Assembly (NCBI GenBank): GCA_007125415.1
Contig: SLDH01000122.1
Coordinates: forward strand, 1 to 6,105
Length of the DNA: 6,105 bases
Reading direction: 5' to 3'
From: Roseovarius sp.
Lineage (GTDB): Bacteria; Pseudomonadota; Alphaproteobacteria; Rhodobacterales; Rhodobacteraceae
Shown here one piece after another: positions 5,849 to 6,105 of this stretch. Positions within the stretch are counted from its first letter, which is position 1. Every line of letters begins with the position of its first letter. The notes beneath the pieces are model-generated. The model was not told the DNA's origin. It ran no database searches and saw only the letters and a list, made by a program, of their open reading frames with translations. The translations under genes and the position numbers were made by a program.

Positions 5849-5879
5849 ACAACATCATCCCGATCAAAGGAGAAAAGTC

Positions 5880-6105
5880 ATGATCGAGAAGCGCCAGTTC
5901 TATATTGACGGAGCCTGGGTCGATCCGGCCAGCCCTGCGGATCATCCCGTGATCAACCCCTCGAACGAGGAGCAATGCGCGGTGATCAGCCTTGGTGGTC
6001 AGGTCGATACCGATGCCGCTGTTGCCGCCGCCAAGGCCGCGCTGCCCGGCTGGATGGCAACGCCCCCGGCCGAGCGGATCGGCTGGCTCGAAAAGCTGCT
6101 TGCCG
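5880..6105 (+). CDS. Aldehyde dehydrogenase family protein, N-terminal part only
   Basis: The first 75 codons are present, starting at ATG 5880 with AAGGAG about 8 bases upstream. MIEKRQFYIDGAWVDPASP, then VINPSNEE, a run of alternating acidic and alanine residues, and AKAALPGWMATPPAERIGWL match the start of the NAD(P)-dependent aldehyde dehydrogenase superfamily: the FYIDGxW strand, the (I/V)NP(A/S)(T/N) motif, and the helix containing AAxxAxxxW. Family members are usually about 475-500 residues and oxidise aldehydes to carboxylic acids. The catalytic Cys and Glu and the cofactor-binding loop lie beyond the window, so substrate and cofactor cannot be assigned. Divergent from the 1-Cys peroxiredoxin gene, it may help detoxify reactive aldehydes, but a catabolic role is equally possible. 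Confidence 0.9.
   Translation, partial: MIEKRQFYIDGAWVDPASPADHPVINPSNEEQCAVISLGGQVDTDAAVAAAKAALPGWMATPPAERIGWLEKLLA

Noticed and set aside
1..6105. tRNA, rRNA, CRISPR array, riboswitch or complete transposase
   Set aside because: I looked on both strands and saw no cloverleaf, rRNA-like stretch, regularly spaced repeats or transposase motif.

Overview
The window is GC-rich, densely coded DNA. Gene content and protein style point to an alphaproteobacterium of the Rhodobacteraceae/roseobacter type: a RecO with no zinc cysteines, a Hint_2-domain protein of the kind common in that group, and a 1-Cys peroxiredoxin. The genus cannot be named from the sequence alone. Six genes are readable, two of them cut by the window ends, plus one clear gene wreck.

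Left part (1-2403). A long minus-strand gene enters at 1863 and runs off the left edge. It fuses an N-terminal small-molecule kinase (APH/choline-kinase fold) to a class-III PLP enzyme of the ethanolamine-phosphate / 5-phosphohydroxylysine phospho-lyase type. It probably phosphorylates an amino alcohol or hydroxy-amino acid and then eliminates ammonia and phosphate. Just upstream, ending 17 bases before its start, lie decayed pieces of a fumarylacetoacetate-hydrolase-family gene in two reading frames. The rest of the gap to 2403 holds weak promoter and operator candidates.

Middle (2404-4710). A short TetR-type repressor gene on the plus strand converges with recO on the minus strand, with 39 bases between their stop codons. 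Upstream of recO, in the same direction and 51 bases away, is a 320-residue Hint (hedgehog/intein) domain protein. This takes the place where rnc-era often stands in related genomes.

Right part (4711-6105). The gap between the Hint gene and the peroxiredoxin gene contains a compact palindromic element of about 150 bp. It has IS-like terminal inverted repeats and a nested internal inverted repeat, and looks like a MITE or a deleted insertion sequence. The peroxiredoxin gene (minus) and an aldehyde dehydrogenase gene (plus, only the first 75 codons present) diverge from a 169-bp region rich in inverted repeats.

No complete undescribed system is visible. The points most worth follow-up are the kinase/phospho-lyase fusion with the broken FAH gene beside it, the MITE-like element, and the Hint gene placed upstream of recO.
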